Made by a program: the position numbers and the translations under genes. From assembly GCA_016180845.1 (NCBI GenBank), contig JACPAK010000001.1, positions 737,707 to 801,706 of the forward strand: a stretch of 64,000 nucleotides of DNA. The letters are read 5' to 3'. The notes below the pieces were generated by a model, which was not told where the DNA came from, ran no database searches, and worked only from the letters and a program-made list of their open reading frames with translations. Within the stretch, counting starts at the first letter, position 1; the number at the start of each line of letters is the position of its first letter. Source of the stretch: Deltaproteobacteria bacterium (GTDB lineage: Bacteria; UBA10199; JACPAL01). Below are positions 39,268 through 47,611 of this stretch, in pieces.

Positions 39268-41698
39268 TGAGAGCGGGCGCTCTTTTTTCTTCTCTCTTTT
39301 TCATGAGAGTCAAAAGGGCAGGGAACCAAAGCAGGGTTGATACCGCACAAAAAAAGATTCCGATGACACAAACGTAACCAAAGGATCGAACCGCTCCCAT
39401 ATTGGCTGCCCCAAGTGATACAAATCCAATGAGTGTCGTGAGGACGGAGCCGATAATAGGACGGAAACAGTTGTTAAGAATCTCTCGTGGGGCAAGATCA
39501 GGATTTTCATGCACCCGCTGGAAAAGATGGACATTATAATCGTCGGCAATGCCAAAAAGGATAGGAATGGCGGCGAGATTAATGATGTTAAAGGGGATAT
39601 TCAGGAGCCCCATCCAGCCAAGCGTCGCTGCCATGCCGACTCCCAGGGGCATGAAGACAAGGAGAGTTTTTTGCAGGGACCGATAATGGATCCCGAAAGA
39701 GATCAGGATCGCCAGCAGAGAAAAACCGATAACAAACTTTCCTTCACGAAAGAGCATCTTAACGATTTCATGAAAGAGGGTCCATTCACCTGCGGTGTCA
39801 AAGGAAGCCTGGCAGGCCTCACAATGTGTCTCTCGAATCTCCTCATAGAACTGCATGAACTTTTCCCCCTCATGCATATCAAAATTAGGAAAAACAAAGA
39901 CCATTCTGCCCAACTCTCCATTTTGGTCCGTAAATTTGTCCAGAATTTGAGGGGGGAGGATCTCCAGCGTCACGTCGCCGGGGGTTAGTAGTGATTTGAA
40001 TTCATCAAAGATCTCCTTTTTCTTTAGGGGGAGCTTATGGAGGAGTTCTGGCGTGAAGAGGGAGGCTATTTTAGAGATTTTTTTCCTTTTTTGGTCTTGG
40101 TCTTTCGGGATGAAGTCATTTAAGGAGAGTGCCTCTGCAATCATTGACCGATCTTTTGGCTTTGAGCGTTGATTCGATCGGAGGGCCTCTGCAATATGCC
40201 CTGCCTCTGTCCTGTCACGTGACAGGATAATTTCAGGGTTCACGGTGTGGTTGAAGATCCCATCTATTTCCTGATCCAGGCTTTTTGTCTCTTGAGTGCC
40301 AAAGAGGTTGTTCAGATTGTAATCAAATCTTAATTTACCAAAGCCGAGTGTGAGGAGGGGGAGAAAGAGCAAAGCGCTTATCAGGGCAAACCCTTTTATT
40401 GAGAGGATTTTTCCTGAGAGTTTGGAGAGGTTGTTGAATTCGAAACGGAAAAGGTTTTTGAAGGCGCGAATCGGAGCTTTCCCCGGTCTCATTTTATTTG
40501 CAGTGAGGACAAGGGGTGGGAAGATGAATAAGAAGGCGAGGGCACAAAGAATGATTCCCACCCCTGCAATGACTCCCATTTCAAAAAGGGCCTTGAACCG
40601 ACTTAAGGAAAGGGCAAAAAAAGAGGCGGCTGTTGTTGAGCAGGCAACGACAAAGGTTCTCCCCAGGTATTTTGCCGAGCGCTTTAGAGCCATTGGAGGT
40701 GGTTCTCCCTCAGAACAGTATCTTCCGTATTCAGTATAAAAATGAATCCCATACTCGACGCCTATTCCCAGAAGGATGGCGGCAGCAGCGGAACTGAAGA
40801 AATTCAAACTACCGAAGATGAGGTAGGTCACCCCCAGCGACCAGGAGACACTGATGACAAGCGGGATTGAGATCAGGAGGACCGCTCTCAACTCGCCGAA
40901 GTGGAGGAGGAGATAAAGAAGGGCCCCTGCAAAGGCAATGAGCGAGACAAGGAAGGCATCTTTTAAAAGGATCTTCTGTTGGGTCAGTGTTTTGACATAA
41001 GGTCCCGTGAATCGGACAGAGAGGGAAGGGGCGTAAGATTTCGGGTTCAGGTCTGCGATCACCTGTTCCAACTTCCCAAGGAAGGCCTTCGTCGAGGAGA
41101 CATCTGTAGCCCTCCAGGCTGGTTTTATCAGCGAAACGAAAAGGTTCCCTTTTTGATTTTGATATCGAGGCAGGATCTGGAATTGTCCACGATACTGATC
41201 CGGAAACTTCTCTATTTCAGCGGCGAGTCCGTCCCCCTCTTCGAGGTCGATAAAGAGCCGCGTCTTTTTTAATTTTTCTTTTTCAATCCCTTTTTGGATT
41301 TTCTCATGAAGCTGGTCGAGCTCTTCGAGGGAGAGATAAAGAAGGCCATTTTTTCTGAAAAATTCATGGGGAGGGTGATCGTCGATCGTTCGGATCTCTT
41401 CCCATCCGTCAATCTTATGGCGCAAGTCGGTCAGGAAGCGGTCTGCCGCCTCCGGTCGATCGGTCTGGACAGCCACCACAACAAAACTGGCCCCCCCAAC
41501 AATTTTTTCGAGTTCTTTTGCCCGAATGACAGCAGGATGATCCTGAGGCAGGAGGTCGGCGAAGTTGCTTATAAGCCGGATTTTTTGGGAACCGTAAATC
41601 GATGCGATCGTTACCAGTGCGGTTGCAATCAGAATGAGGGTCGGGTGTTGGATAGTCCAATTCAGGAGTCTTCCAAGCGATCGGTATAAAAAGCCCAT
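39236..41698 (-). CDS. RND/MMPL-family lipid exporter (HpnN-like)
   Basis: 820 residues with the duplicated RND topology: one helix, a periplasmic domain, five helices, and the same again. Motifs such as GIGVEYGIHFYTEY (near 310) and GIADDYNVHLFQR (near 735) mark the proton-relay helices 4 and 10 of the MMPL/SSD group. Hopanoid and lipid exporters share this architecture and work without a TolC partner. It is flanked by a Wzi-like barrel and a lipid-kinase-like enzyme, so it likely carries a lipid, perhaps the product of the neighbouring module, across the inner membrane. Confidence 0.88.
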   Translation of the reverse strand: MGFLYRSLGRLLNWTIQHPTLILIATALVTIASIYGSQKIRLISNFADLLPQDHPAVIRAKELEKIVGGASFVVVAVQTDRPEAADRFLTDLRHKIDGWEEIRTIDDHPPHEFFRKNGLLYLSLEELDQLHEKIQKGIEKEKLKKTRLFIDLEEGDGLAAEIEKFPDQYRGQFQILPRYQNQKGNLFVSLIKPAWRATDVSSTKAFLGKLEQVIADLNPKSYAPSLSVRFTGPYVKTLTQQKILLKDAFLVSLIAFAGALLYLLLHFGELRAVLLISIPLVISVSWSLGVTYLIFGSLNFFSSAAAAILLGIGVEYGIHFYTEYGRYCSEGEPPPMALKRSAKYLGRTFVVACSTTAASFFALSLSRFKALFEMGVIAGVGIILCALAFLFIFPPLVLTANKMRPGKAPIRAFKNLFRFEFNNLSKLSGKILSIKGFALISALLFLPLLTLGFGKLRFDYNLNNLFGTQETKSLDQEIDGIFNHTVNPEIILSRDRTEAGHIAEALRSNQRSKPKDRSMIAEALSLNDFIPKDQDQKRKKISKIASLFTPELLHKLPLKKKEIFDEFKSLLTPGDVTLEILPPQILDKFTDQNGELGRMVFVFPNFDMHEGEKFMQFYEEIRETHCEACQASFDTAGEWTLFHEIVKMLFREGKFVIGFSLLAILISFGIHYRSLQKTLLVFMPLGVGMAATLGWMGLLNIPFNIINLAAIPILFGIADDYNVHLFQRVHENPDLAPREILNNCFRPIIGSVLTTLIGFVSLGAANMGAVRSFGYVCVIGIFFCAVSTLLWFPALLTLMKKREEKRAPALIETFDESPTS

Positions 41699-41744
41699 AG
41701 AGGGGCTCAGAAATACAGGGGGGCTCTCGTAAAATCAAGCGATG

Positions 41745-42659
41745 TTAGGGGACCCTGACAGACAGGGCCTGCGGGCGAATTTTGAAGGAGACAGGGAGAG
41801 ACCCGACAAGCTCCCCATCAATATCAAGAAAAACCTCCTCTTTGGATGAGATCTCAATCTGTTTGGCCTTTTTTATTTCGACCTGTGGCAACAGGTTAAT
41901 CTTCTTGAGATAGAGACAGGGGAGGGCGAAGGGGAGCCACCAGGGAGGGAGGTCGCGGACCACAACCAGATCGAGGAGGCCGTCTCGAAGATCTGCGTGA
42001 GGGGCGATCTGCATCCCTCCACCGAAAGATTTTCCATTGGCAACGGCAATCAAGAGCGCCTTTTCGGACCATGATTCATCTCCATCAATCAGGATCTTCA
42101 TCTCAGCCGGTTTTCGGTTTCGGTAGGAATGTAACGTTGAAAAGAGGTAGGCGAGTCGCCGTCCCAAGAGGGTACGAGAGTGCCCCAGCCGTCTCAGGAC
42201 ATCGGCCCCCATCCCGGCGTCGGCAATATTTAAGAAAAAACTTTTACCCCTTCCGTTGGGTGTCGCATAGTCAATCTCACCGACATCGATTTGCGTCTCC
42301 CGTTTTCTTCCGAGGATTTCAATCTGCTGAAATGGATCTGACGGGATGCCGAGACTTTTGATCAGATCACTTCCTGTTCCTAATGAAATGATGCCGAGTG
42401 ATGGCAATTTTCCAGACTCTGCCTGTTGTAACATTCCATTGGCTACCTCGTGGATTGTGCCGTCTCCTCCACAGGCGAGGACCAGATCGGCCTCCCCGGA
42501 ATGGGATTTCGCAAGTTGGCAGGCATCCCCCCTGGCGACTGTCCAGAAAATCTCCAGATCGGGAAAGAGCTTGCGAAGAGGTTTTTCAAGCTGCGGCCAG
42601 AGCCTTTTGGTGCGATACCCGCCGGCGGTAGGATTGATGATGGCGATGGTTTTTCCCAT
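41745..42659 (-). CDS. Diacylglycerol kinase family lipid kinase (YegS/DgkB-like)
   Basis: 304 residues. INPTAGG at about 8-14 and the catalytic GGDGTIHEVANGML near 65 are the signature of the DAGK catalytic domain; SLGTGSDLIKSLG follows, and FLDIDGELV near the C-terminus matches the second lobe. It phosphorylates the free hydroxyl of a diacylglycerol-like or sphingoid lipid. It lies between the MMPL exporter and the CCG/FAD genes, so an alkyl- or acylglycerol is a natural substrate here. It starts 2 bases after the preceding gene. Confidence 0.88.
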   Translation of the reverse strand: MGKTIAIINPTAGGYRTKRLWPQLEKPLRKLFPDLEIFWTVARGDACQLAKSHSGEADLVLACGGDGTIHEVANGMLQQAESGKLPSLGIISLGTGSDLIKSLGIPSDPFQQIEILGRKRETQIDVGEIDYATPNGRGKSFFLNIADAGMGADVLRRLGHSRTLLGRRLAYLFSTLHSYRNRKPAEMKILIDGDESWSEKALLIAVANGKSFGGGMQIAPHADLRDGLLDLVVVRDLPPWWLPFALPCLYLKKINLLPQVEIKKAKQIEISSKEEVFLDIDGELVGSLPVSFKIRPQALSVRVP

Positions 42660-42661
42660 AA

Positions 42662-43831
42662 CTATATTGCTATGAAATCAATCAAACTCACCACATCCAG
42701 TTTCGGATCCACCTTCTTAAACTGATGCACGCATCCTGGACAAGCTGTTACCAATGTTGTTGCCCCGGTCGCCCGAAACTCCTCAAGGCGATTTTCAGTA
42801 ATTTTACGCGATGTCTCCGGAGATGTGATCGGCAAGAGCCCCCCAGCGCCACAGCAGTAACTATTTTCGCGGTTTCGAAAAAATTCGAGGGGGGGTTGAC
42901 CGGTCACAGACTCAATGATTTTGCGCGGCGCCTCATAAACTCCGCGATAGCGACCGAGGAAACAGGGGTCGTGGTAGGCAACTGAGGCGGGTCCTGTCTG
43001 GGGGTTCCGCCCACCCGTGCTCACCCGTTGCGCGCGGGCGGGCGCCCGACCCCCAGCCACCCGCCTCAGATCCAATTTCTCACTCACATGAAAAAACTGC
43101 GTCGAAATCTTATACCCCATCTCCCGATACAGCGTCTCCATTGTGTAGAGGCATTCGGCGCAGCTGCTCCAGACCTCGCGGTATCTTTTTAAAGCCGGGA
43201 TATTGATCTCGGCCAACTCTCGAAAAGACTCGAGATCGCCGGCAGCATAAAGGGGGTAGCCACAGCAGAGGATCGGTTCTTGGTAAAGGCTGATTTTGAT
43301 CTTGAGTCCCCTCAATAACTTTAGCGTCTTCCCGATTGTCTCCGGAAAATAACGGATTTCCGTGCAGCCGGGGAAATAGGTGATCTTAGAATCCCCCCCC
43401 AGCCCCCTCTTTGTCAAAGAGGGGGAGTGGGGGAGATTTGAAATGATCTCCTCCGGGAAGTTCGTTTTTAATTTATCAAACAGATCGATCGGATACGGGT
43501 TGTTATGATTCTGAAAAATTTTCACATTTTCATAGACAGGGGCCGGGGCGATCCCGGTTCGAAACGCCTTGATACGGTACTGTTCCAGGGTTTCCGGAAC
43601 AGGATTGCCAAGCTCGCAGACGGTTTCCGATGCGCGGCACTGAAGACACTTGTAGGCGAGGGAGGCTGTTTCAGGGTTCCAGGTCAGTTTACCCTCATCA
43701 ACAAGTTTCATGGTGCTCATCTTGCCCCATGGGGTCGTCGCCTCATCCCGATCGGCATCGGAAACAGGACAGCTGAAACGACAGAGCTTGGGACAGGAGT
43801 TGCAGAGTGAAGTGGTCTGTTTAGGATCCAA
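42662..43831 (-). CDS. (Fe-S)-binding protein with CCG domains (GlpC/GlcF-like)
   Basis: 389 residues from TTG 43831; a later start would remove the N-terminal CNSCPKLCRFSC cluster. A second motif CLQCRASETVC follows, then two CCG domains, YFPGCTE...ILCCGYP and YHDPCFLGR...YCCGAGG, which usually hold an electron-transfer cluster reducing a quinone. Two intragenic palindromes are inserted in frame: one at 43390-43437 and one at 42982-43069. The latter adds about 25 residues (from RRVAGGRAPARA) just before the conserved YHDPC. The gene overlaps the FAD gene by 11 bases. Confidence 0.85.
   Translation of the reverse strand: MDPKQTTSLCNSCPKLCRFSCPVSDADRDEATTPWGKMSTMKLVDEGKLTWNPETASLAYKCLQCRASETVCELGNPVPETLEQYRIKAFRTGIAPAPVYENVKIFQNHNNPYPIDLFDKLKTNFPEEIISNLPHSPSLTKRGLGGDSKITYFPGCTEIRYFPETIGKTLKLLRGLKIKISLYQEPILCCGYPLYAAGDLESFRELAEINIPALKRYREVWSSCAECLYTMETLYREMGYKISTQFFHVSEKLDLRRVAGGRAPARAQRVSTGGRNPQTGPASVAYHDPCFLGRYRGVYEAPRKIIESVTGQPPLEFFRNRENSYCCGAGGLLPITSPETSRKITENRLEEFRATGATTLVTACPGCVHQFKKVDPKLDVVSLIDFIAI
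42982..43069. repeat. 88-bp intragenic nested palindrome in the CCG-protein gene
   Basis: Outer arms CTGAGGCGGGT (42982-42992) and ACCCGCCTCAG (43059-43069) are perfect complements. Inner arms CTGGGGGT (42998-43005) and ACCCCCAG (43049-43056) are also perfect, and more GC-rich pairing lies inside. The element is read in frame and adds a Gly/Arg-rich tract before the YHDPC motif. It is far richer in GC than the flanking gene. Confidence 0.8.
43390..43437. repeat. Intragenic palindromic element (family A copy 1)
   Basis: A perfect 11-bp stem CCCCCTCTTTG/CAAAGAGGGGG (43403-43413 and 43415-43425, one-base loop) is flanked by AATCCCCCC and GGGGGAGATT. It is in frame in the CCG gene and encodes the SPSLTKRGLGG-type peptide that I know as a recurrent in-frame insert in several bacterial genomes. 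A degenerate second copy is at 50095-50132. Confidence 0.8.
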
Positions 43832-44399
43832 GACGAGCCCCCATGTTTTTCACAATTTTTTTCAATGTTGCCTCCTCGGCGTGAACGATTGAGGAAGGGC
43901 CGTGGAGATTGAAGGAAAACCGGAGTCCTTTTTCTTGAATCTCCGCCGGTCGGAGACCACTCTCGAGGACCTTCAAGAGGAAGGGTTTTTTGTGCTGTTT
44001 CTGTTTGAGCACAATTCTGACCATTTTCTGTTTTTCTGGAAGAGGGGAGATTCGAAAGGTCGCCTCGAGGATCTTCCCGTAGCTACCTCGTGATCCAATA
44101 AAAATCTTCTTGAGATCGGGCCCGGTCGCCGCTCGAGGAACTTTTTTGGTCTGGATCTTCCCCATTTTGCTTTCAACGAGCAGGGCCATGCAGATGTCAC
44201 CGATTTCCCCATATCGGGCAGCCCAATGATTCAGAATCGCCTGGTCGAGGAGTTGGCGGAGGGTCGCGTTGTTTCCGCTGATCGGTTCATAGCCGAGCGT
44301 GTACCCCCTCTGCTCAAGTTTCTTCTCGAGTTCAGCGAGCCTCAGAGTGACATCACAAGTGACGGTGAGCGAGATATCATCAATGGAAAATTCTTTCAT
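43821..44399 (-). CDS. Short FAD-oxidase-like subunit (GlcE-like, lacking the first half)
   Basis: 192 residues from ATG 44399 (ATGA overlap with the preceding gene). The sequence aligns by eye with the second part of an FAD_binding_4 domain (RYGEIGDICMALLVES, IFIGSRGSYGKILEATFRI) but has no GGGSG pyrophosphate loop, so it probably cannot bind FAD in the usual way. GlcE subunits of glycolate oxidase are about 350 residues. It may be a structural partner of the full-length FAD enzyme next to it or a decaying copy. It shares an 11-base overlap with the CCG-protein gene. Confidence 0.65.
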   Translation of the reverse strand: MKEFSIDDISLTVTCDVTLRLAELEKKLEQRGYTLGYEPISGNNATLRQLLDQAILNHWAARYGEIGDICMALLVESKMGKIQTKKVPRAATGPDLKKIFIGSRGSYGKILEATFRISPLPEKQKMVRIVLKQKQHKKPFLLKVLESGLRPAEIQEKGLRFSFNLHGPSSIVHAEEATLKKIVKNMGARLGS

Positions 44400-45919
44400 A
44401 ACCCCATTTTCCCCGGATTCATGATTCCATTCGGGTCCAATTTTTTCTTCATTGCCTGGAAAAATTTCAGACCCTCTCCTAACTCCCTCGGCATCCATTT
44501 TGATTTTAGAAGACCGATCCCGTGATGATGGCTGATCGTCCCGCCAGCCTCGAGGCAATTCTCCATCGCCCGATTCCAGATTGTTTGATAAGTCTCGTAA
44601 TCTTTTTCGCGGGACGCTGTTTGGCCGACGACGGTAAAGTAAATAGAACATCCCTCCGGGTAGGCGTGGGAGAAGTGGGCGAGGACGAGACAGTATTTCT
44701 CAAGTGTTGCACGGACCTTGTGATAAAGTGTCAGAAGCTTGTCCCATGTCGCTGCGACCTCAATCGTATCGACGAAACAGCCCTTTTCGATCAGATCCGG
44801 CATTTTGAAGGAGACGCTATATCTGTGTTTTAACCAATGACGTCCCGGCCCCTCTCCTTCATCCTTGGCGAGTTGGTGGTTGCAAATCTCGATCGCCTTC
44901 TTCTCCTGCTCCTCGATCAGGTTGGCATCTCCTTCGAAGCCGAGGATCAAGAGGGCATCAGAGGGGATCAGGGAGAATATTTTTTGAGGCAGGAGGGGGT
45001 TGCGGATCAGGAGGTGAAAGAGATTATTTTTCAGGGGGCCCAACAATTTCCCGATTTTTTTTGGAAAAGTGCGATTGCCCGTCTCATATCCGAATTGCAG
45101 GAGAAGGGTATCCAAAGGGTCGTAGAGGCGGATCACAGAAGGACGAAGACCTGACTGCATGATCTCGCGGATGGCGGTCAAGGCGTGGGGAATCTGATTG
45201 AAGGAGATGCCACGGTATCGTGCCGCAGGGGCCTTGGGATAGATTTTCAACCGGGCTCGCGTGATAATACCGAGGGTCCCCTCGGTTCCGACGAGAAGAT
45301 CCCGCGGCAGGGCGGATTTGTAATCCCTTATCCGGCCATCAAACGAGATGATCTGGCCGGAGGGGAGCACCGCCTCGATCGCCTCGACCATATCCTCGAT
45401 TTTTCCATAGCGGGAGGAGAGTTGACCTGCCGATCGGGCTGCCAAGTAACCACCAAGGGTTGCGCAGAGGATCGAGGAGGGGAAGTGCCCCAGCGTAAAT
45501 CCTTTTCGATTGAGTTGTGATTCCAGATGTTCGCCGAGGATTCCGGATTGGGCAGTCGCGCGGTAGTGAGGGATCCCTTTCAGGAAGGGGCCGTCGATTT
45601 TCTCGATCCGATTCATCCGCTTGAGGTCAATGATCAGTCCGCCATGGAGGGGTAGAGTTCCTCCAGAGACACCAGATCCTCCCCCGAAGGGGATCACAGG
45701 GATCCGAAATCGATTGGCTGTTTTTAAAACCTGGGAGATCTCTCGGACGTTTTCCGGCCAACAGATGATGTCCGGAAGGTGGGGTTGATGCCCTGCCTTG
45801 AGCTCCAGAAGGGAGCCTGTCATCATGTCTCGACAGTAAAGGTGACGATTCGTCTGATCGACTGTTACCCGCTCGGATCCCATGATTTTCTGTAAGGCCT
45901 TGAGGAACTCGGTTTTCAC
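44396..45919 (-). CDS. FAD-linked oxidase, alkylglycerone-phosphate synthase-like
   Basis: 507 residues from GTG 45919 (GTGA overlap, GGGGAG upstream). The FAD-binding motif PFGGGSGVSGGT is near 75 and ATLGGYLAARSAG near 150. The C-terminal part has HFSHAYPEGCSIYF and GGTISHHHGIG. The triple-His loop and the TLGHFPSS stretch are those of alkyl-DHAP synthases rather than of D-lactate or glycolate oxidases, which usually read GEHGIG. It might therefore exchange an acyl for an alkyl group on dihydroxyacetone phosphate. A GlcD-type oxidase passing electrons to the CCG protein is the main alternative. Confidence 0.78.
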   Translation of the reverse strand: MKTEFLKALQKIMGSERVTVDQTNRHLYCRDMMTGSLLELKAGHQPHLPDIICWPENVREISQVLKTANRFRIPVIPFGGGSGVSGGTLPLHGGLIIDLKRMNRIEKIDGPFLKGIPHYRATAQSGILGEHLESQLNRKGFTLGHFPSSILCATLGGYLAARSAGQLSSRYGKIEDMVEAIEAVLPSGQIISFDGRIRDYKSALPRDLLVGTEGTLGIITRARLKIYPKAPAARYRGISFNQIPHALTAIREIMQSGLRPSVIRLYDPLDTLLLQFGYETGNRTFPKKIGKLLGPLKNNLFHLLIRNPLLPQKIFSLIPSDALLILGFEGDANLIEEQEKKAIEICNHQLAKDEGEGPGRHWLKHRYSVSFKMPDLIEKGCFVDTIEVAATWDKLLTLYHKVRATLEKYCLVLAHFSHAYPEGCSIYFTVVGQTASREKDYETYQTIWNRAMENCLEAGGTISHHHGIGLLKSKWMPRELGEGLKFFQAMKKKLDPNGIMNPGKMGL

Positions 45920-46335
45920 AGGCTCCCCTTTTCTTTCTTGTTTTTTATAAATGCAATGACCTTTCTGATCGGGACCTTCTCCGGACAGATCGCCTCACAT
46001 CCGCGACATTCTTGGCAGGCCTCATCGAAGTCTTCGGGGAGGGAAGGGACAAAATCAGGAACCGACCGGGCGATCATCGGGAAAAAAGAGGGGCCGAGGA
46101 TCTTCTTGCCAGAATTCGTTTTGAGGGCCGGGCAGAGTGAGTCACAGAGGCCACAGAGAATACATCGAGCGAGGCTGGGGTCTTTGTCCTCAAGGGAATA
46201 GGGGAGGATGAAGTCATCCTTATAGAAAGACAAAAATTGCTTAAGGGCGGGGGGCTGGAAACTGACAGCCCTTTTCATCATCATTGTGGTCAGGTGAAAG
46301 CCGAGGTTCAGATAGGCATGGAGTGATTTAAGCAT
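45916..46335 (-). CDS. Small 2x[4Fe-4S] ferredoxin-like protein (GlpC/SdhB N-domain type)
   Basis: 139 residues from ATG 46335, supported by GGGAGG ten bases upstream; a TTG seven codons earlier is open. Two cluster motifs are visible, CILCGLCDSLCP and CQECRGCEAICP, as in the ferredoxin half of GlpC and succinate dehydrogenase B. No CCG domain is present; that function is in the separate 389-residue protein. It probably carries electrons from GlpAB or the FAD enzyme to the CCG protein and the quinone pool. Confidence 0.8.
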   Translation of the reverse strand: MLKSLHAYLNLGFHLTTMMMKRAVSFQPPALKQFLSFYKDDFILPYSLEDKDPSLARCILCGLCDSLCPALKTNSGKKILGPSFFPMIARSVPDFVPSLPEDFDEACQECRGCEAICPEKVPIRKVIAFIKNKKEKGSL

Positions 46336-47611
46336 GTACGGCAAGCCTCCCGGCAAGGGTCCCTGTCGCTACAGCGACTCCCATCCCGCACCCTTCGGTA
46401 GTTGCCTGGTATCCCCCGATGACTGAACCGGCCGCCCAGAGATTTTCATAAGCAAGCCGTCCTTTCTCATCGACCGGTTGCAACAGCGGTCCTACACGCA
46501 GCCCGGCAGACAAGAGCCTGTGATCACCAAAAAAATGAGGGGCAAGAAGGGGCGAAGGGGAAGGGACGGGGAGATCAAAGAGGGACTCTCGAAGGGGAGA
46601 GGGGTTCAATCCCCCTCCGATGAACTTTCCTGTGGCTAAAACGAGCCTGTCAATCAGGAGCTCCTCTTCTTGACCTTGAGCATTGCGTGTTTTGACAGCG
46701 AGGACGCGTCGTTTCTCTGTCCTCGTTTGGGAAACCTCGGCTTCGATGAAATGAACCTTCCCGTTTTTCAAAAAGGCTTCGAGGCGGTGATGAAGTCGCA
46801 GGCCGGGGATAGAGGGGGGGATCGCAAGCGATTCAAACCAGACGATTTCCTTCGACTCACGCAGTCGCGAAAAAATATGAGAGGTTCTTTGAAGGCCGAT
46901 GACAGGGGGGAGGAGGACGTGGGTCGCCTGGGCCTGTTCGGTCTCTCGAAGGAGTGTTTCATGAAAAGAATCGATCAGCGGATCCTCATCCAATTTCATT
47001 GCCAGTTCCATGGAGGTAGTTGTTGGCAAATGTTTTATCGAAATTTCGCGGACCATGATGTCAGAACAATAAGGGTTCGGCTGTCGGGTGGTCTGATCTT
47101 TTAAGGTGGCGGCGAGTTGCTGGGCGGGGAACGAGAGGCCTTTGATCCCAATGATCAGGAGCCGTCCTCCCTGCATCTCAAGCAGATTCCCACCCTGAGT
47201 CGGTCCCACAAAGGCGGTAGTTTTCACTGTCCCGAGAGGGGTTGGGATGAGAAAGTTTTTTTCGAGAGAACCATGAAGAGGGTACGAGAGTTCCTTTTCC
47301 AGCCGTTTAAGAGTTTGAACAAGAAAAGAAGCGAGATTGGGGATCTGTCCGTTCTGGGCAATCAGATGATAGAGATGATTTGGTTGGCGTTTCTTCAACT
47401 CCTCTAACGAATGAAGTGGCGAGAGGATTTCGTTCCAGGGCTGATGAGGGTAGCGTGTCGGGTCAGAGGCGATATCCCAGGCGCCCGAATGAAGGGCGGT
47501 CGCTCCAGGACGCCCTCCGATAACGGTGACCGTGGCCCCTTGTGACACCACTTCGATGGCCGCCGAGATCGCGGCAATCCCTGACCCAATGATGGCAACA
47601 TGAGTCGTCAT
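46328..47611 (-). CDS. glpB: Anaerobic glycerol-3-phosphate dehydrogenase subunit B-like flavoprotein
   Basis: 427 residues. An N-terminal FAD/FMN-binding Rossmann motif (IGSGIAAISAA) is followed by GGRPGATALHSGAWDIA, which is distinctive for GlpB, and by VLATGKFIGGGL and AGSVIGGYQATTEGCGMGVAVATG at the C-terminus. It forms part of the membrane-associated GlpABC complex that oxidises glycerol-3-phosphate to dihydroxyacetone phosphate with quinone as acceptor. It overlaps glpA and the ferredoxin gene by 4 and 8 bases. Confidence 0.88.
   Translation of the reverse strand: MTTHVAIIGSGIAAISAAIEVVSQGATVTVIGGRPGATALHSGAWDIASDPTRYPHQPWNEILSPLHSLEELKKRQPNHLYHLIAQNGQIPNLASFLVQTLKRLEKELSYPLHGSLEKNFLIPTPLGTVKTTAFVGPTQGGNLLEMQGGRLLIIGIKGLSFPAQQLAATLKDQTTRQPNPYCSDIMVREISIKHLPTTTSMELAMKLDEDPLIDSFHETLLRETEQAQATHVLLPPVIGLQRTSHIFSRLRESKEIVWFESLAIPPSIPGLRLHHRLEAFLKNGKVHFIEAEVSQTRTEKRRVLAVKTRNAQGQEEELLIDRLVLATGKFIGGGLNPSPLRESLFDLPVPSPSPLLAPHFFGDHRLLSAGLRVGPLLQPVDEKGRLAYENLWAAGSVIGGYQATTEGCGMGVAVATGTLAGRLAVHA

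Noticed and set aside
44400-44651. A longer N-terminus for the GlcE-like protein
   Set aside because: The extra stretch is antisense-like Arg/Ser-rich sequence inside the C-terminus of the FAD enzyme; the ATGA overlap at 44399 gives the natural start.
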